Origin: Lactobacillaceae bacterium L1_55_11
GTDB lineage: Bacteria; Bacillota; Bacilli; Lactobacillales; Lactobacillaceae
Reading direction: 5' to 3'
Length of the DNA: 64,000 bases
NCBI GenBank assembly: GCA_029433155.1
Contig: JAQYTT010000003.1
Span: forward strand, 62,001-126,000
The notes beneath the pieces were generated by a model. That model was given only the letters and a program-made list of their open reading frames with translations. It made no database searches and was not told the DNA's origin. Positions 7,292 through 17,436 of the stretch are shown here, piece after piece. A program made the position numbers and the translations under genes. The first letter of the stretch is position 1, and the number at the start of each line of letters is the position of its first letter.

Positions 7292-8647
7292 ATGTCAGCA
7301 GCAACACGATATCAGCGGGCCCTAGACCGGCTGGCTGCCATTCCGGCGGGGATGCGCTATGAGGTTGGCGAACAGCGGATTGCCTTTTTATGCCAGATTT
7401 TGGTTTATTTAGGGTTTGATCAGTTAACTGGCACAATTATTCGAGTAGCCGGCACCAACGGAAAGGGTTCCACCAGTGCCATGACCGGGCAGGTCCTTCA
7501 GGCGGCTGGTTACTCAGTGGGCGTTTTTTCCAGCCCCTTCCTGTTTGAAGTCACTGAGGAAATCAACTACAACGGGACTATGATTGGCCAGGAAGCCTTT
7601 GCGGATGCCCTGGAGCGTCTGGAAACGGTACTGGACGAACACGACCTGACCCTGACCGGCGATATCTCGGAATTTGAAGCCACTTTCCTAGTGGCAATGG
7701 CCTTTTACATCAAGCAGAATCCGGATTATCTGGTGCTGGAAGTCGGCCTCGGTGGCGAGTTTGATGCCACTAATGCCGTGCCTAGGTCCGATTATGCCAT
7801 CTTTACCCGGATTGGTCTGGACCATACCCAGATTTTGGGTGATACAGTTACCAAGATTGCCCAAACTAAGATGAATATGATCCGCCCCGGTGAAACCGTG
7901 GTTAATTATGCCAACCAGCGCCCGGCGGTGAATCAGGTCCTAGAAACCATCGCCAGTCAGCGCCATAACCCAGTGGTGTCGGCTAGTGCGGTTACCCTGA
8001 CCAAGGTCGACCGGCAGGCCGATGCGACCTACATTGACCTCACGGTTAAGGACGTGACGATTACGAACCTGGCCTTGAAGTTGCGCGGTGAGTACCAGCT
8101 TGAGAACCTGAAAACGGTGGTGGCCCTTTGGTACTACTGGACCCATGCCAAGCACTTGCCGATTAGTGAAGACGATTTGAAGGCTGGGATTGCTAACAGT
8201 CAGATTGCGGGTCGCTTTGAAGTGCTGCGCACCAAGCCCAATTACTTTATCGTCGATGGGGCCCATAATCCCGATGGGATTGGCGCCTTGATTGACACCT
8301 TGAACCGGAACTTTGCCGACTACCGCAAGGTTCTAATTGTTGGCTTCCTAGCTGATAAGGACACCGTGCGCCTGGTCCAGGACTTGGCCGCTTTGTCCGA
8401 TACGGCTTTTATCGTGACCACACCAGCGAACGAAGAGCGCCAACTGCAAGCCGATCAGCTCTACGACCAGTTAACTAAGTTTGTTGACGCCCGCCAGGTG
8501 GTCAGCATTCCCGACCCAGTTGAAGCGGTCAATTATGCCAACCAACACTTCCAGGATGCCAACGACGTAATTGTCGGCACCGGGTCCTTCTACCTGGTGA
8601 AGGAAGTTATCAGGGCCGTCCGCGCCTTACCCGAAAACCCCTCGTAA
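7292..8647 (+). CDS. folC: Folylpolyglutamate synthase / dihydrofolate synthase
   Basis: A 451-residue Mur-ligase-fold enzyme that adds glutamate to dihydropteroate and/or folate. The P-loop is VAGTNGKGST at about residues 52-61. SSPFLFEVTEEINYNG (about 80-95) is the folate-binding omega-loop segment, GLGGEFDATN (about 152-161) the magnesium site, and VDGAHNPDG (about 325-333) the C-terminal domain signature. AAGGAGG lies 5 bases before ATG 7292. It is the last folate gene and folA is absent, so reduction of dihydrofolate must be encoded elsewhere. Length is slightly above the usual 420-440 residues. Confidence 0.96.
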   Translation: MSAATRYQRALDRLAAIPAGMRYEVGEQRIAFLCQILVYLGFDQLTGTIIRVAGTNGKGSTSAMTGQVLQAAGYSVGVFSSPFLFEVTEEINYNGTMIGQEAFADALERLETVLDEHDLTLTGDISEFEATFLVAMAFYIKQNPDYLVLEVGLGGEFDATNAVPRSDYAIFTRIGLDHTQILGDTVTKIAQTKMNMIRPGETVVNYANQRPAVNQVLETIASQRHNPVVSASAVTLTKVDRQADATYIDLTVKDVTITNLALKLRGEYQLENLKTVVALWYYWTHAKHLPISEDDLKAGIANSQIAGRFEVLRTKPNYFIVDGAHNPDGIGALIDTLNRNFADYRKVLIVGFLADKDTVRLVQDLAALSDTAFIVTTPANEERQLQADQLYDQLTKFVDARQVVSIPDPVEAVNYANQHFQDANDVIVGTGSFYLVKEVIRAVRALPENPS

Positions 8648-8659
8648 AAAGGAGTAACC

Positions 8660-9397
8660 ATGATTTTTCAAAAGACTAAACAGATTCTAATCTTTCTAGC
8701 CTTTCTTGTTTTTTATCTGAGCGGATCGCTGCTGCTTCAGACTGCCACGGTTTCGAGAATACCAGTCCTGCCCAGGGCAATTTGCTTTGTCATCGGTGCG
8801 GTCTTGGTCGTGCTCTTTGTCTGGTCGATTATTAAGGTGATTCGGCGCCGGCAGCCGGACTTTGGCATTTTACCGATTAACTTCAGAAATGGTCGCAAGG
8901 CCCTCTGGATTTTGGGGATGTGGGGCCTGGCCGTGTTACTGCTGATGATTGCCGGCATGTTCATCGGTATTATCCGATTCATTATCACGGGCAAGGCCAC
9001 CCCGGAAGTTTCACAGAATCAGCACGCGATTATGCAGATGGCTAATAATGCCAGCTGGCAGTCCCTGGTTATTCTGGTGTTGGTGCTGGTGGTCGTGGCA
9101 CCACTCTGTGAAGAGTTGCTGTTCCGCGGGCTTTTCCTGGATTACTTTGATAGCCACAAGTATTGGTGGCCGGGTCCAGTCGCTTCGGGGATTGCCTTTG
9201 GCCTGATGCACGTGGTTTTGCAAAAGTGGGCTTGGACTAGCCTGCTGGACGCTGTGCCATATATCGCCCTGGGGATTGTCCTGGCTTATACCTATAAGCA
9301 CAGTGGCCGGATCAGTAACAGCATGGCGGTTCATTTCATGCAAAATTCTCTCAGCAGTATTTACTTGGTCGCGACCTATGTCATGCAGCATCATTAA
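8660..9397 (+). CDS. CPBP family intramembrane metalloprotease
   Basis: A 245-residue membrane protein with about seven hydrophobic helices and the CPBP (Abi/CAAX protease-like) motifs. These are EELLFRG near residue 150, FGLMHV near residue 180, and HFMQN near residue 222, which together supply the metal-binding Glu and His residues. In lactic acid bacteria such proteins can give bacteriocin self-immunity or process membrane proteins; the target here is unknown. It starts 12 bp after folC with an AAGGAG site, so it may be co-transcribed with the folate genes, although a functional link is not evident. A hairpin terminator follows immediately. Confidence 0.92.
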   Translation: MIFQKTKQILIFLAFLVFYLSGSLLLQTATVSRIPVLPRAICFVIGAVLVVLFVWSIIKVIRRRQPDFGILPINFRNGRKALWILGMWGLAVLLLMIAGMFIGIIRFIITGKATPEVSQNQHAIMQMANNASWQSLVILVLVLVVVAPLCEELLFRGLFLDYFDSHKYWWPGPVASGIAFGLMHVVLQKWAWTSLLDAVPYIALGIVLAYTYKHSGRISNSMAVHFMQNSLSSIYLVATYVMQHH

Positions 9398-9398
9398 T

Positions 9399-9418
9399 AG
9401 AGCGGAAGCTCTTTTTTT
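9399..9418 (+). terminator. Rho-independent terminator after the CPBP gene
   Basis: A short stem AGAGC / GCTCT with a GGAA tetraloop is followed by seven T residues. It overlaps the end of the CPBP coding region by no more than a few bases and closes the folate transcript. Confidence 0.8.
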
Positions 9419-9442
9419 GTGTTCTGAACCTGACCCGTGGCA

Positions 9443-9472
9443 TTGTTCAGAATTGGGCAAAGACGGTATAAT
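9443..9472 (+). promoter_or_regulatory. Promoter of the hsdRMS-KAP operon
   Basis: TTGTTC at 9443-9448 and a perfect TATAAT at 9467-9472 are 18 bp apart. The predicted transcript start is near 9479, about 70 bp before the chosen hsdR start codon. Confidence 0.75.
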
Positions 9473-9548
9473 AAAGCTGTTTGTGGCCTAATTACCGCTA
9501 ATTATGCCAAGTACAGCTTTAAAAATACGCGGGGAGAAGCGCAAAAAT

Positions 9549-12500
9549 ATGGCAACCGAAGAACTCGATTTTGAACAGGAACTAATTGAGCACCTCCAGG
9601 TCCTTGGTGGCACCAAGCAGTGGCAATACCTGCCCAATATCAAGACAACTAACCAGCTATGGGACAATTTCAAGCAAATCTTAGAACGCAATAATGCCAA
9701 GGTCTTGGATCAGCCCCTGAGCCGGGAAGAATTTAATCAGGTTAAAAAGCGGATTGAAGATTTAAAAACACCCTACGAAGCCGGCACCTTTCTCTACGGT
9801 TTCAATGGTATTTGCCAAATTGACATCGACTTAGACAATGGTCAGCACGTCTTTTTGACGGTTTTTGATGCTGACCAAGTTGGTGGTGGTAATACCGTTT
9901 ACCAGGTGGTTAACCAGATTGAACGGCCAGCCATTATCGCGGGTCGCAAGGAGCGCCGCTTTGACACTACCCTTTTAATTAACGGCCTGCCCATTATTCA
10001 AATTGAGGAAAAGGCTAACAGCCACCGCAGTGAAGAAGCCCTAGTCCAGATGCAGAACTATATCATGGAGGGGCAGTTTAGCGATATCTTCTCCACGGTG
10101 CAGATTTTGGTGGGAATGACGCCGTCTGATATCCGGTACATGGCCAATACTACGGAGAAGTTCTTTAACACTGACCTTGCCTTCCGCTGGCAGCGGGAAA
10201 AGGGGAATACCCGCGTGAATGATTGGCGGGAATTCACCAATCTCTTTTTGAGCATCCCGATGGCCCACCAAATGGCAACCAACTACATGATTTTGGATGG
10301 CACGCCCAATAAGAACATGATTAAGGTGATGCGGCCTTACCAAGTCTATGCGACCAAGCGCGTCATCGAAGCGGTTCAAAACCATCACTTTGGCATTGAT
10401 GACCCAAAGCTGGGTTATGTCTGGCACACGACCGGTTCTGGAAAGACGATTTCATCCTTCAAGGCCGCTTGGCTGGCCGCCCGCTTGCCAAACGTTGACA
10501 AGGTTGTTTTCATGGTCGACCGGATTGCCCTGACTGACCAGACTGCCCGTCAGTACGCTTCTTATGACCCGGATGCCGGCGATAGTAATAAGGGTGGTGT
10601 GGTGTCTGACACAACCAGTGTTCGTGACCTGAAGAAAAAGCTAAAGGCTAAGACCAAGAGCAGCATTATTGTGACTTCGACGCAAAAGATGGCTGGTTTG
10701 GTTAAGCAGGAAAGCTTCAAAGATATTGACCAAAATATTTTATTCATCGTCGATGAAGCCCACCGTTCAACTGCTGGAGAAGGTTTTGATTTAATTCAGC
10801 GGGCCTTTAAAAGTGCGGCCTGGATTGGCTACACGGGCACGCCGATGTTTGATGAAAAGCCATCCACCCATGATATCTTTGGACCAGTCCTACATACTTA
10901 TACGATTCGGACGGCAATTGCTGACCACAACGTTTTGGGCTTTGACGTGGACTTTGAAACCACCCTGTCGGATGAAGTCTTAAAGGACCAGTACCTGCCC
11001 AAGTACTTTGCCAACCTGCATCCTAGTTGGGACCAGAAGAAAATCCAGGACAAGATTGCCAATCTCACCCCAGAGGACATGGATGAAACCGTTGGCAGTA
11101 CCGTTTATGACTTCAATGAAAACCATGTGTCCTTGGTTGTGGCCGATATTTTAAAGCACTGGCGGAACCGTTCCGTGGATTATCGCTATAATGCCTTGCT
11201 GACGACTAAGGTCGGTGGCTTGCAGGCGTCAATTCCAATGGCGATGGACTATTACCACGAATTTAAGAAGCAAAACATTGCTGATAACCCGGACCTAGAA
11301 CGGCCCCTGAAAATTGGGATTAGTTTCTCCTATAACACGTCCAACAGTGACGACATGATTGACAACAACGAGGGCCTACGTGAAGCCATGGCGGATTACT
11401 CAGCCATGTTTGGTGGTCATTTTGACGATAATAACGTCGATGAGTATGCCAGTGACCTAGCTTCCCGGTTGAACCGGACGGCCAGCGACGGGCAGTATTT
11501 GGACCTGGTGATTGTTATTGACCGGTTGTTGACTGGTTTTGATGCACCGCAGATGAATACCCTTTACGTTGACCGGACCCTGAAGGGTGCCTTGCTGATT
11601 CAGGCCTATTCGCGGACAAACCGGATGGAAAACAGTGAGACCAAAAGCTTTGGTCAAATTGTGAATTATCGTTGGCCGCAGTTATCCCGGCAGAAGATGA
11701 ACGAAGCGCTGCAGCTGTATGCTAACGATGCCAACGCCGATGTCCAAACTGACTTAGACATTGATGAACAGCTGCAAAAAGATGAAATTCTGGCACCTAA
11801 CTTCGTTGATGTTATGGCGGATGCCCGTGAGGCCATCCAAGGGCTCCGGGATATGAGTCAGGACTTCACTGACATCCCTGATGGCGAAAACGACCAGGAA
11901 AGTATGTATGAGCAAATCCGGGTTTATAACAAGCTAATTAACCAGCTGAAGCAAAACCCGGAGTATAACTATGACGAACCGGAAGAACTGCTTAAAGACT
12001 TGGGGATGAGTGTTGAACAAGAACAGCGTTTGACTGGTGGCCTAGCTAACCAGCTGAGGGAACGAATCGCTGAAACTCGTCAGGTCGATTACCAGGACTT
12101 AGATCTGTCAATGAGTCACATTGCCGAGGTCAAGGTCAACTACGACTATTTGGCGGAGCTGATTGCCCAGCTGGCTAACCAGGTTCATGACCAGGACCAG
12201 GAGGGTGCGGATGCTACTTATGCCGACATCCAACGTCAGGTTAAACAGGTTGATGACCACAAGTACGCTGGCCAAATTGACCGTCTCTCAACTGACCTGC
12301 ATAACGGTGAATACCGGGCCGAAGATTATCCAGTCCGAGTTGACCAGGTTGAAGACATGTTGAGTGCCAATGATGTCCGTACCCGTCTTGCTGAAATCCG
12401 GGCCTTCTTGAATAAGTGGGGCTTGGACTTTACCAGCACTGCTGTGGATGAAATGATTCGTGGCCACGTGAAGGGTGCCGATGATTTAAATGTGGATGGT

Positions 12501-12650
12501 AGTTTGAGTACGCTTCAGGATAAAGGTTCTGAGGATTATCCACATATGGCTGAAGATCCCGAAATTAGGGCTCTGAAGAAAGTTCGTTACCGGAATGAAT
12601 TGGCGGAAGCTTTCACTAAGTTAGCTGACCGCATCGTCACTGAATATTAG
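9549..12650 (+). CDS. hsdR: Type I restriction enzyme, restriction/translocase subunit HsdR
   Basis: A 1,033-residue subunit that translocates and cuts unmethylated DNA. The N-terminal nuclease region carries the LPIIQIEEKAN lysine motif near residue 149. The helicase core has Walker A TTGSGKT near 294, DEAH near 402, GYTGTP near 428 and DRLLTGFDAPQ near 658, with motif VI in IQAYSRTNR. The C-terminal third is helical and likely contacts HsdM. I prefer ATG 9549 (MATEELDFE): GGGGAG lies upstream, though 12 bases away, while an ATG at 9504 would add 15 basic residues without a clear site. It is the first gene of the operon; hsdM starts 9 bp after its stop. Confidence 0.96.
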   Translation: MATEELDFEQELIEHLQVLGGTKQWQYLPNIKTTNQLWDNFKQILERNNAKVLDQPLSREEFNQVKKRIEDLKTPYEAGTFLYGFNGICQIDIDLDNGQHVFLTVFDADQVGGGNTVYQVVNQIERPAIIAGRKERRFDTTLLINGLPIIQIEEKANSHRSEEALVQMQNYIMEGQFSDIFSTVQILVGMTPSDIRYMANTTEKFFNTDLAFRWQREKGNTRVNDWREFTNLFLSIPMAHQMATNYMILDGTPNKNMIKVMRPYQVYATKRVIEAVQNHHFGIDDPKLGYVWHTTGSGKTISSFKAAWLAARLPNVDKVVFMVDRIALTDQTARQYASYDPDAGDSNKGGVVSDTTSVRDLKKKLKAKTKSSIIVTSTQKMAGLVKQESFKDIDQNILFIVDEAHRSTAGEGFDLIQRAFKSAAWIGYTGTPMFDEKPSTHDIFGPVLHTYTIRTAIADHNVLGFDVDFETTLSDEVLKDQYLPKYFANLHPSWDQKKIQDKIANLTPEDMDETVGSTVYDFNENHVSLVVADILKHWRNRSVDYRYNALLTTKVGGLQASIPMAMDYYHEFKKQNIADNPDLERPLKIGISFSYNTSNSDDMIDNNEGLREAMADYSAMFGGHFDDNNVDEYASDLASRLNRTASDGQYLDLVIVIDRLLTGFDAPQMNTLYVDRTLKGALLIQAYSRTNRMENSETKSFGQIVNYRWPQLSRQKMNEALQLYANDANADVQTDLDIDEQLQKDEILAPNFVDVMADAREAIQGLRDMSQDFTDIPDGENDQESMYEQIRVYNKLINQLKQNPEYNYDEPEELLKDLGMSVEQEQRLTGGLANQLRERIAETRQVDYQDLDLSMSHIAEVKVNYDYLAELIAQLANQVHDQDQEGADATYADIQRQVKQVDDHKYAGQIDRLSTDLHNGEYRAEDYPVRVDQVEDMLSANDVRTRLAEIRAFLNKWGLDFTSTAVDEMIRGHVKGADDLNVDGSLSTLQDKGSEDYPHMAEDPEIRALKKVRYRNELAEAFTKLADRIVTEY

Positions 12651-12659
12651 GAGATTAAA

Positions 12660-14303
12660 ATGGCAGAAAATACTGCACGTAGCATTACCAGTCAATTATG
12701 GGCGATGGCCAACGAATTGCGGGGGACCATGGATGCCAGTGAGTTCCGAAATTACATCCTGGGCTTTATGTTTTACCGCTACCTGTCGGAGCATCAGGAG
12801 AACTACCTGAAGGATTCTAAAATTGTCGTTCCTGCTGAGGGACAGAGTTTTAACGATGCTTATCGGGCCGATGCTACTGGTGAAGATTTACCTGAATACC
12901 TAAAAGACATCGCTACTCACTTAGGTTATGCCATCGAACCGGACTTTACCTGGGACAGCATTGTTGAAAAGGTGAACACTCGTGAAATCCGGCCTTCGGA
13001 CTTCCAGGAAATGTTTACTCGCTTTAATAAAAATGCCGAAATTAATCCAAATGCTAGTCAGGACTTCCGCGATATTTTTGCCGATGTGAACATCGGTAAT
13101 AGTCGGTTGGGAAATTCGACTGCTGCTAAGTCCAAGACTCTTAGTAAGGTGGTTGAGCTGGTTGACCAGTTTAACTATCAAGATGAGAGTGGCCGGGACA
13201 TTCTGGGCGATGTCTACGAATACCTGATTGCCGAATTCGCTGGTAATTCTGGTAAAAAGGCCGGTGAATTCTATACTCCCCACCAAGTGTCAAAGGTTTT
13301 GGCAAAGTTGGTCACTTATCAGGCATCTCCTGAAGGACGTTTCAGTGTCTACGATCCAACGATGGGTTCGGGTTCATTGTTGCTGACGGTTCAGGATGAA
13401 TTAGTGAACGGCGACCAGAAGGGCCGGGTGCTCTTTGAAGGTCAGGAATTAAATACCACTACTTATAACCTGGCCCGGATGAACTTGATGATGCACGGGG
13501 TCGACTATTCCAACATGGAACTGCGGAATGGCGACACCCTGGAAGATGACTGGCCTTCTCGGGAAGATGCAAATGGCATCATGCAGCCGGTGACCTTTGA
13601 TGCGGTCGTGGCTAACCCACCTTACTCACAGCGGTGGGATAGTAACGATAATAAGCTAAAGGACCCACGTTTTAAGGACTATGGCAAGTTGGCGCCAGCT
13701 TCTAAGGCTGATTATGCCTTTGTTTTGCATGGCCTGTACCACTTGAAGCCAGAGGGTCGGATGGCCATTATTCTGCCTCACGGCGTGCTGTTCCGTGGTG
13801 CGGCTGAGGGCGTGATTCGTAAGAATCTGATTGAAAACAATTATTTGGACGCTGTGATTGGTTTGCCGGCGGGGATATTCTATTCTACGGGAATTCCGAC
13901 GGTTGTTTTGGTATTTGATAAAAATCGTTCAGATAAAGACGTCTTATTCATCGATGCCTCTAATGACTTTGAAAAGGGTAAGAACCAAAACGTCCTCCGC
14001 GATGCCGATATCGATAAAATCATGACCACCTATGCCAATCGAGTTGACGTGGACAAGTACGCTCACCTGGCATCACTGGACGAGATTAAGGGAAACGACT
14101 TCAACCTTAATATTCCACGTTATGTGGACACGTTTGAAGAAGAGCCTCCGGTTGACGCGGAGAAGCTCCTGAAAGAAATGCAGTCGCTGAATGCTGAAGA
14201 AGCAAAGCTGACCAAACAAATCAATGAAGAGATGGACCAACTGGTGGGGACTGATCCAGAAAGCCAGGCCTATCTGGATATCTTGAAGCAGGTGCTGAAA
14301 TGA
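12660..14303 (+). CDS. hsdM: Type I DNA methyltransferase subunit HsdM
   Basis: A 547-residue adenine-N6 methyltransferase subunit. The N-terminal helical HsdM domain (ITSQLWAMANELRG) recognises the holoenzyme. The AdoMet-binding motif I is DPTMGSGSLL near residue 230 and the catalytic motif IV is NPPYSQRW near residue 318. The family's GEFYTPHQVSKVL sequence precedes motif I. The start has AGGAGA 5 bases upstream. The last base pairs overlap the hsdS start as ATGA, giving translational coupling. Base composition resembles the host-like genes to the left, unlike the downstream hsdS. Confidence 0.97.
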   Translation: MAENTARSITSQLWAMANELRGTMDASEFRNYILGFMFYRYLSEHQENYLKDSKIVVPAEGQSFNDAYRADATGEDLPEYLKDIATHLGYAIEPDFTWDSIVEKVNTREIRPSDFQEMFTRFNKNAEINPNASQDFRDIFADVNIGNSRLGNSTAAKSKTLSKVVELVDQFNYQDESGRDILGDVYEYLIAEFAGNSGKKAGEFYTPHQVSKVLAKLVTYQASPEGRFSVYDPTMGSGSLLLTVQDELVNGDQKGRVLFEGQELNTTTYNLARMNLMMHGVDYSNMELRNGDTLEDDWPSREDANGIMQPVTFDAVVANPPYSQRWDSNDNKLKDPRFKDYGKLAPASKADYAFVLHGLYHLKPEGRMAIILPHGVLFRGAAEGVIRKNLIENNYLDAVIGLPAGIFYSTGIPTVVLVFDKNRSDKDVLFIDASNDFEKGKNQNVLRDADIDKIMTTYANRVDVDKYAHLASLDEIKGNDFNLNIPRYVDTFEEEPPVDAEKLLKEMQSLNAEEAKLTKQINEEMDQLVGTDPESQAYLDILKQVLK

Positions 14304-15457
14304 GTGAAGAGAAGTTGGTTCCGGAGATTCGGTTTAAAGAGTTTAAGAAAGAATGGATTCCTACTCCGTTTAGGAATCTATACAAGAAGAACATTGAGAA
14401 AAATAAAGGACAGTTTGGTAACGACAAGACAATTACCATCGCTAGCATGAAATATAACCCTTTTGGTAACGGTGCTGCTGTCGAATCGCTTAACAATTAC
14501 AAAGTTTTACGTGAAGGGGATGTAGCATTCGAAGGACATGCTAGTAAGAAATTCAGCTATGGACGCTTTGTAATGAATGACATTGGTGATGGGATAATGT
14601 CTCCACGCTTTACCACATTGAGGCCCATTAGCAATATGCCAATCTCCTTTTGGAAATATTATATTCATTACGAACCAATAATGAAGCATAGATTGGTGCA
14701 CTCAACAAAGTTAGGCACAATGATGAATGAATTGGTTGTTTCTGATTTTATGAAACAGCACATCAACATTCCTGGAGAGAAAGAACAGAGTGAAATTGGT
14801 AAGTTATTGCATAGCCTTGACGATTTGATTATTGTAAATCATGGCAAGTATGAAAAAACGCGTAAGTTAAAAAAAGCGTTGGTTCAGCAGCTTTTTCCGT
14901 GCGGGAATGTTAGTTTTCCCGGTGTCAGGTTTGTTGGATTCGCTGACGAATGGAAGAAACAAAAATTGGGGACTGTACTTTCCTCTCAGATTAAAGGAAA
15001 AGCCAAGGCAGACATGGTGGGAGATGAGTCTGAATATCTTGATACCACTAGATTAAATGGCGGTCCGATAACGAAAGTTGGATCCGCCACAGATGTTGAT
15101 AAGAATGACGTGTTAGTCTTGTGGGATGGTTCTCAAGCAGGAACGGTTTATCATGGTTTTCAGGGAGCTTTGGGTTCAACCTTAAAGGCATATAAGCCAA
15201 AGTATGATGGTGGCTTCCTGTATCAATATTTGCAAAAAAATCAGAAACTAATTTTTGAGCGCTATCGAACAGCAAATATTCCACACGTCATTAAAGATTT
15301 TGCGGAACGATTCTACGTGGATATTCCTAGTGTTGAGGAGCAAAAGAGAGTAGCTCAACTTTTAAATGACATGGATAAATTGATTGAAAATAATGCTAAG
15401 AAGATTGACATACTTGAATCAATGAAATCTGCGTTTTTACAGAAAATGTTTGTGTAG
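14300..15457 (+). CDS. hsdS: Type I restriction-modification specificity subunit HsdS
   Basis: A 385-residue specificity subunit with the usual two-fold layout. The first target recognition domain starts after the VPEIRFKEFKKEW motif (about residues 7-19). The second starts after the related FPGVRFVGFADEW motif (about 205-217). The conserved helices that follow each are EKEQSEIGKLLHSLDDLI (about 160-177) and EEQKRVAQLLNDMDKLIE (near 350). Both target domains look intact, so a two-part recognition sequence is expected; it cannot be read from the protein. The start codon overlaps the hsdM stop by 4 bp. The gene is clearly AT-richer than hsdR and hsdM, as expected for a subunit that is often exchanged between strains. 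Confidence 0.95.
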   Translation: MSEEKLVPEIRFKEFKKEWIPTPFRNLYKKNIEKNKGQFGNDKTITIASMKYNPFGNGAAVESLNNYKVLREGDVAFEGHASKKFSYGRFVMNDIGDGIMSPRFTTLRPISNMPISFWKYYIHYEPIMKHRLVHSTKLGTMMNELVVSDFMKQHINIPGEKEQSEIGKLLHSLDDLIIVNHGKYEKTRKLKKALVQQLFPCGNVSFPGVRFVGFADEWKKQKLGTVLSSQIKGKAKADMVGDESEYLDTTRLNGGPITKVGSATDVDKNDVLVLWDGSQAGTVYHGFQGALGSTLKAYKPKYDGGFLYQYLQKNQKLIFERYRTANIPHVIKDFAERFYVDIPSVEEQKRVAQLLNDMDKLIENNAKKIDILESMKSAFLQKMFV

Positions 15458-15463
15458 GTATCT

Positions 15464-17281
15464 ATGGTCGATAATTTTTTTGAGCAAGATTTAAATATCG
15501 ATACTAACAAGGACGCAGAGAAGTACGCTCAGCTAATTGAGGATAACGGGCATAAGACGTATTTTTTGAATGGACCATGGGGAAGCGGTAAGTCCACTTT
15601 CTTGAGTAATATAGAACACCACTTTAAAAATAAAAAGTTAGCGACGTTAAAATTATGGGAGATTGAAGACAGAAGGAGTGTTATGGCGAGGATGGTATGG
15701 CTGATGGGTCGTACTTACCGTCAGAACCATCCTTTTCGAACTGGTTCGATGTTTGGTATGGCACTCGCAGCGTTTTTGGTAATTATTTTTGGTGCAACAT
15801 TGAATTATAAGATATTAGCAGTATTCATCAGCATACTAATACCGTTGGTTACACTTGTAAGGTCTTTTCTTGAAACAATTTACGCGTGGATTGTTAAACA
15901 ATTTGGTGCCAATGTTTTCAAAAATGAGATTTTAGTTATTGATGATTTTGATCGGCTGGATGTTGATACCCAATCTGAAACATACAAAATCTTTAACTCG
16001 CTCAACGAAGACATAACATTTATATTTGTTGGAGACTTATCCAGAATCACGCGTTCGTTTAGTAGCACTAACGGTGAAGGATTTTTAACTAAAATAATTG
16101 ATCATAGATTGGATTTGCCATTACCGCTATTGCCGCGGGTGTTTTGGCCTGACTATACATCTAAACTAGGCGGGTATATAGACCTTAATACTATACAACA
16201 GGATGGATACTCTTCCCGTCTAACCCACATTTTATTTGATCAGTTTGTGGTCGATAAGATTAGTTTAAGGGGAAGGGACAAGTTTCATGAGCTTTTACGC
16301 CAGGAAGCGGTTCTTGGAGAAAAGGTCGGAGCTGTTAATCTTGTTCAACTAATGACAGTGATTTATCTATACCTCTTTAATCCACGAACCTATTATCACC
16401 TTAAAGAGTCTGGTTATAGAATTTTAGAACCAATTGGAAATGGGGTTGAGGCCCATTATCGGCAGCCTCTTTTTGAAATTTTAGAAAAGGGGAGAAAGCC
16501 CCACGATTTCATGCGTGCTTCCAACCAGTACTTTATTTTTGGTTCAGTTAGCACAATGAAAACTGTGGATTTACTTGCAATCACTGAAAATGTTCAGCAA
16601 TTGCTTCCGTATATGCGTCAACAAGACAGCTCAGAAGTTATGGAGTATGTTTCTTCACTGTCGGATGAGGAGTTTAACGGGGTGAAGGAGACATTTTACG
16701 AGGCAGTAACCAAAATTATAGATGAATATGGTTGGCCAAATCGTTATGCAGTTGGGATATTGATGAGAGTGGCTAGAAATTGGCAGACTCTTCAAGAATA
16801 TAAACGAAAAGATGAGCGGGTTGTTTCAACGGACCTGATTCCTAGTGAATTTGGTGACATCATGGAAATAATGGATTTGTCTCAAAAAATTCGATTTTTG
16901 ATTGAATGTGTGGGGTTGTCTGGTCAAAATGTCCTTGGACTTTTATCTTCCGACGTAGGAAAAATCGAGGGTGCCTCGGAAAATGGCAAAGCTGATCTAT
17001 ATCTTAGCGACCAAACGTATCCGGAGTATATTTTTGCCCTGTTCAAATATAAGGATCAGAACGACGGTTTTGTGAACGAATATTTCGATATTTTAGCGCA
17101 TTCTGGTCCTTCTAGTGTAAGGGAGTACATTTATTTAACCGGTCGTATTGTTGACAGCTGGAGTGATAATACTCATTCGGTTATGATGAAAGAGGTCACT
17201 GAGAACACCCGACTTTACGACTACATCATGAAGTTTCATGGGGCGATGGACTTGGGCTTGGACATGGAGACGGAAGCGTAA
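15464..17281 (+). CDS. KAP family P-loop NTPase with membrane segment
   Basis: A 605-residue protein. Walker A is GPWGSGKST at residues 37-45 and Walker B is ILVIDDFDRLD at 156-166, the VIDDxDRL form typical of KAP NTPases. Two or three hydrophobic helices lie between them at about residues 97-135, which is also a KAP trait. The C-terminal 400 residues are helical without known motifs. The gene starts 6 bp after hsdS, so it should be part of the restriction operon. KAP proteins include PifA of plasmid F, which excludes phage T7, so a defence role is a fair inference. A specific action at the membrane during infection is not proven. AT-rich composition suggests transfer. Confidence 0.85.
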   Translation: MVDNFFEQDLNIDTNKDAEKYAQLIEDNGHKTYFLNGPWGSGKSTFLSNIEHHFKNKKLATLKLWEIEDRRSVMARMVWLMGRTYRQNHPFRTGSMFGMALAAFLVIIFGATLNYKILAVFISILIPLVTLVRSFLETIYAWIVKQFGANVFKNEILVIDDFDRLDVDTQSETYKIFNSLNEDITFIFVGDLSRITRSFSSTNGEGFLTKIIDHRLDLPLPLLPRVFWPDYTSKLGGYIDLNTIQQDGYSSRLTHILFDQFVVDKISLRGRDKFHELLRQEAVLGEKVGAVNLVQLMTVIYLYLFNPRTYYHLKESGYRILEPIGNGVEAHYRQPLFEILEKGRKPHDFMRASNQYFIFGSVSTMKTVDLLAITENVQQLLPYMRQQDSSEVMEYVSSLSDEEFNGVKETFYEAVTKIIDEYGWPNRYAVGILMRVARNWQTLQEYKRKDERVVSTDLIPSEFGDIMEIMDLSQKIRFLIECVGLSGQNVLGLLSSDVGKIEGASENGKADLYLSDQTYPEYIFALFKYKDQNDGFVNEYFDILAHSGPSSVREYIYLTGRIVDSWSDNTHSVMMKEVTENTRLYDYIMKFHGAMDLGLDMETEA

Positions 17282-17406
17282 CGTTTGCGAGCCCCGATTC
17301 TGACCTTGGGTCTGATATATTAACTGTGGAGGCGCAATTTTCAGATTGAACGGTTGAGGGTAACATTCGTAAAATTCCAATTGTTTTAACAAAGCGTCAG
17401 AGCACT

Positions 17407-17436
17407 AAAAAACAGCCCATCGGGCTGCTTTTTTAG
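17407..17436. terminator. Bidirectional terminator between the KAP and AbiH genes
   Basis: CAGCCC-ATC-GGGCTG is flanked by an A run on the left and a T run on the right. It overlaps the stop codon of the convergent AbiH gene. The 125 bp between the KAP stop and this hairpin hold no gene that I can recognise. Confidence 0.88.

Noticed and set aside
9011-9460. Minus-strand 149-codon frame opposite the CPBP gene
   Set aside because: It is a shadow of the CPBP gene, and it would run through the terminator and into the next promoter region.
17282-17406. Possible gene remnant between KAP and the terminator
   Set aside because: No frame with a ribosome binding site or recognisable protein segment was found in either direction.
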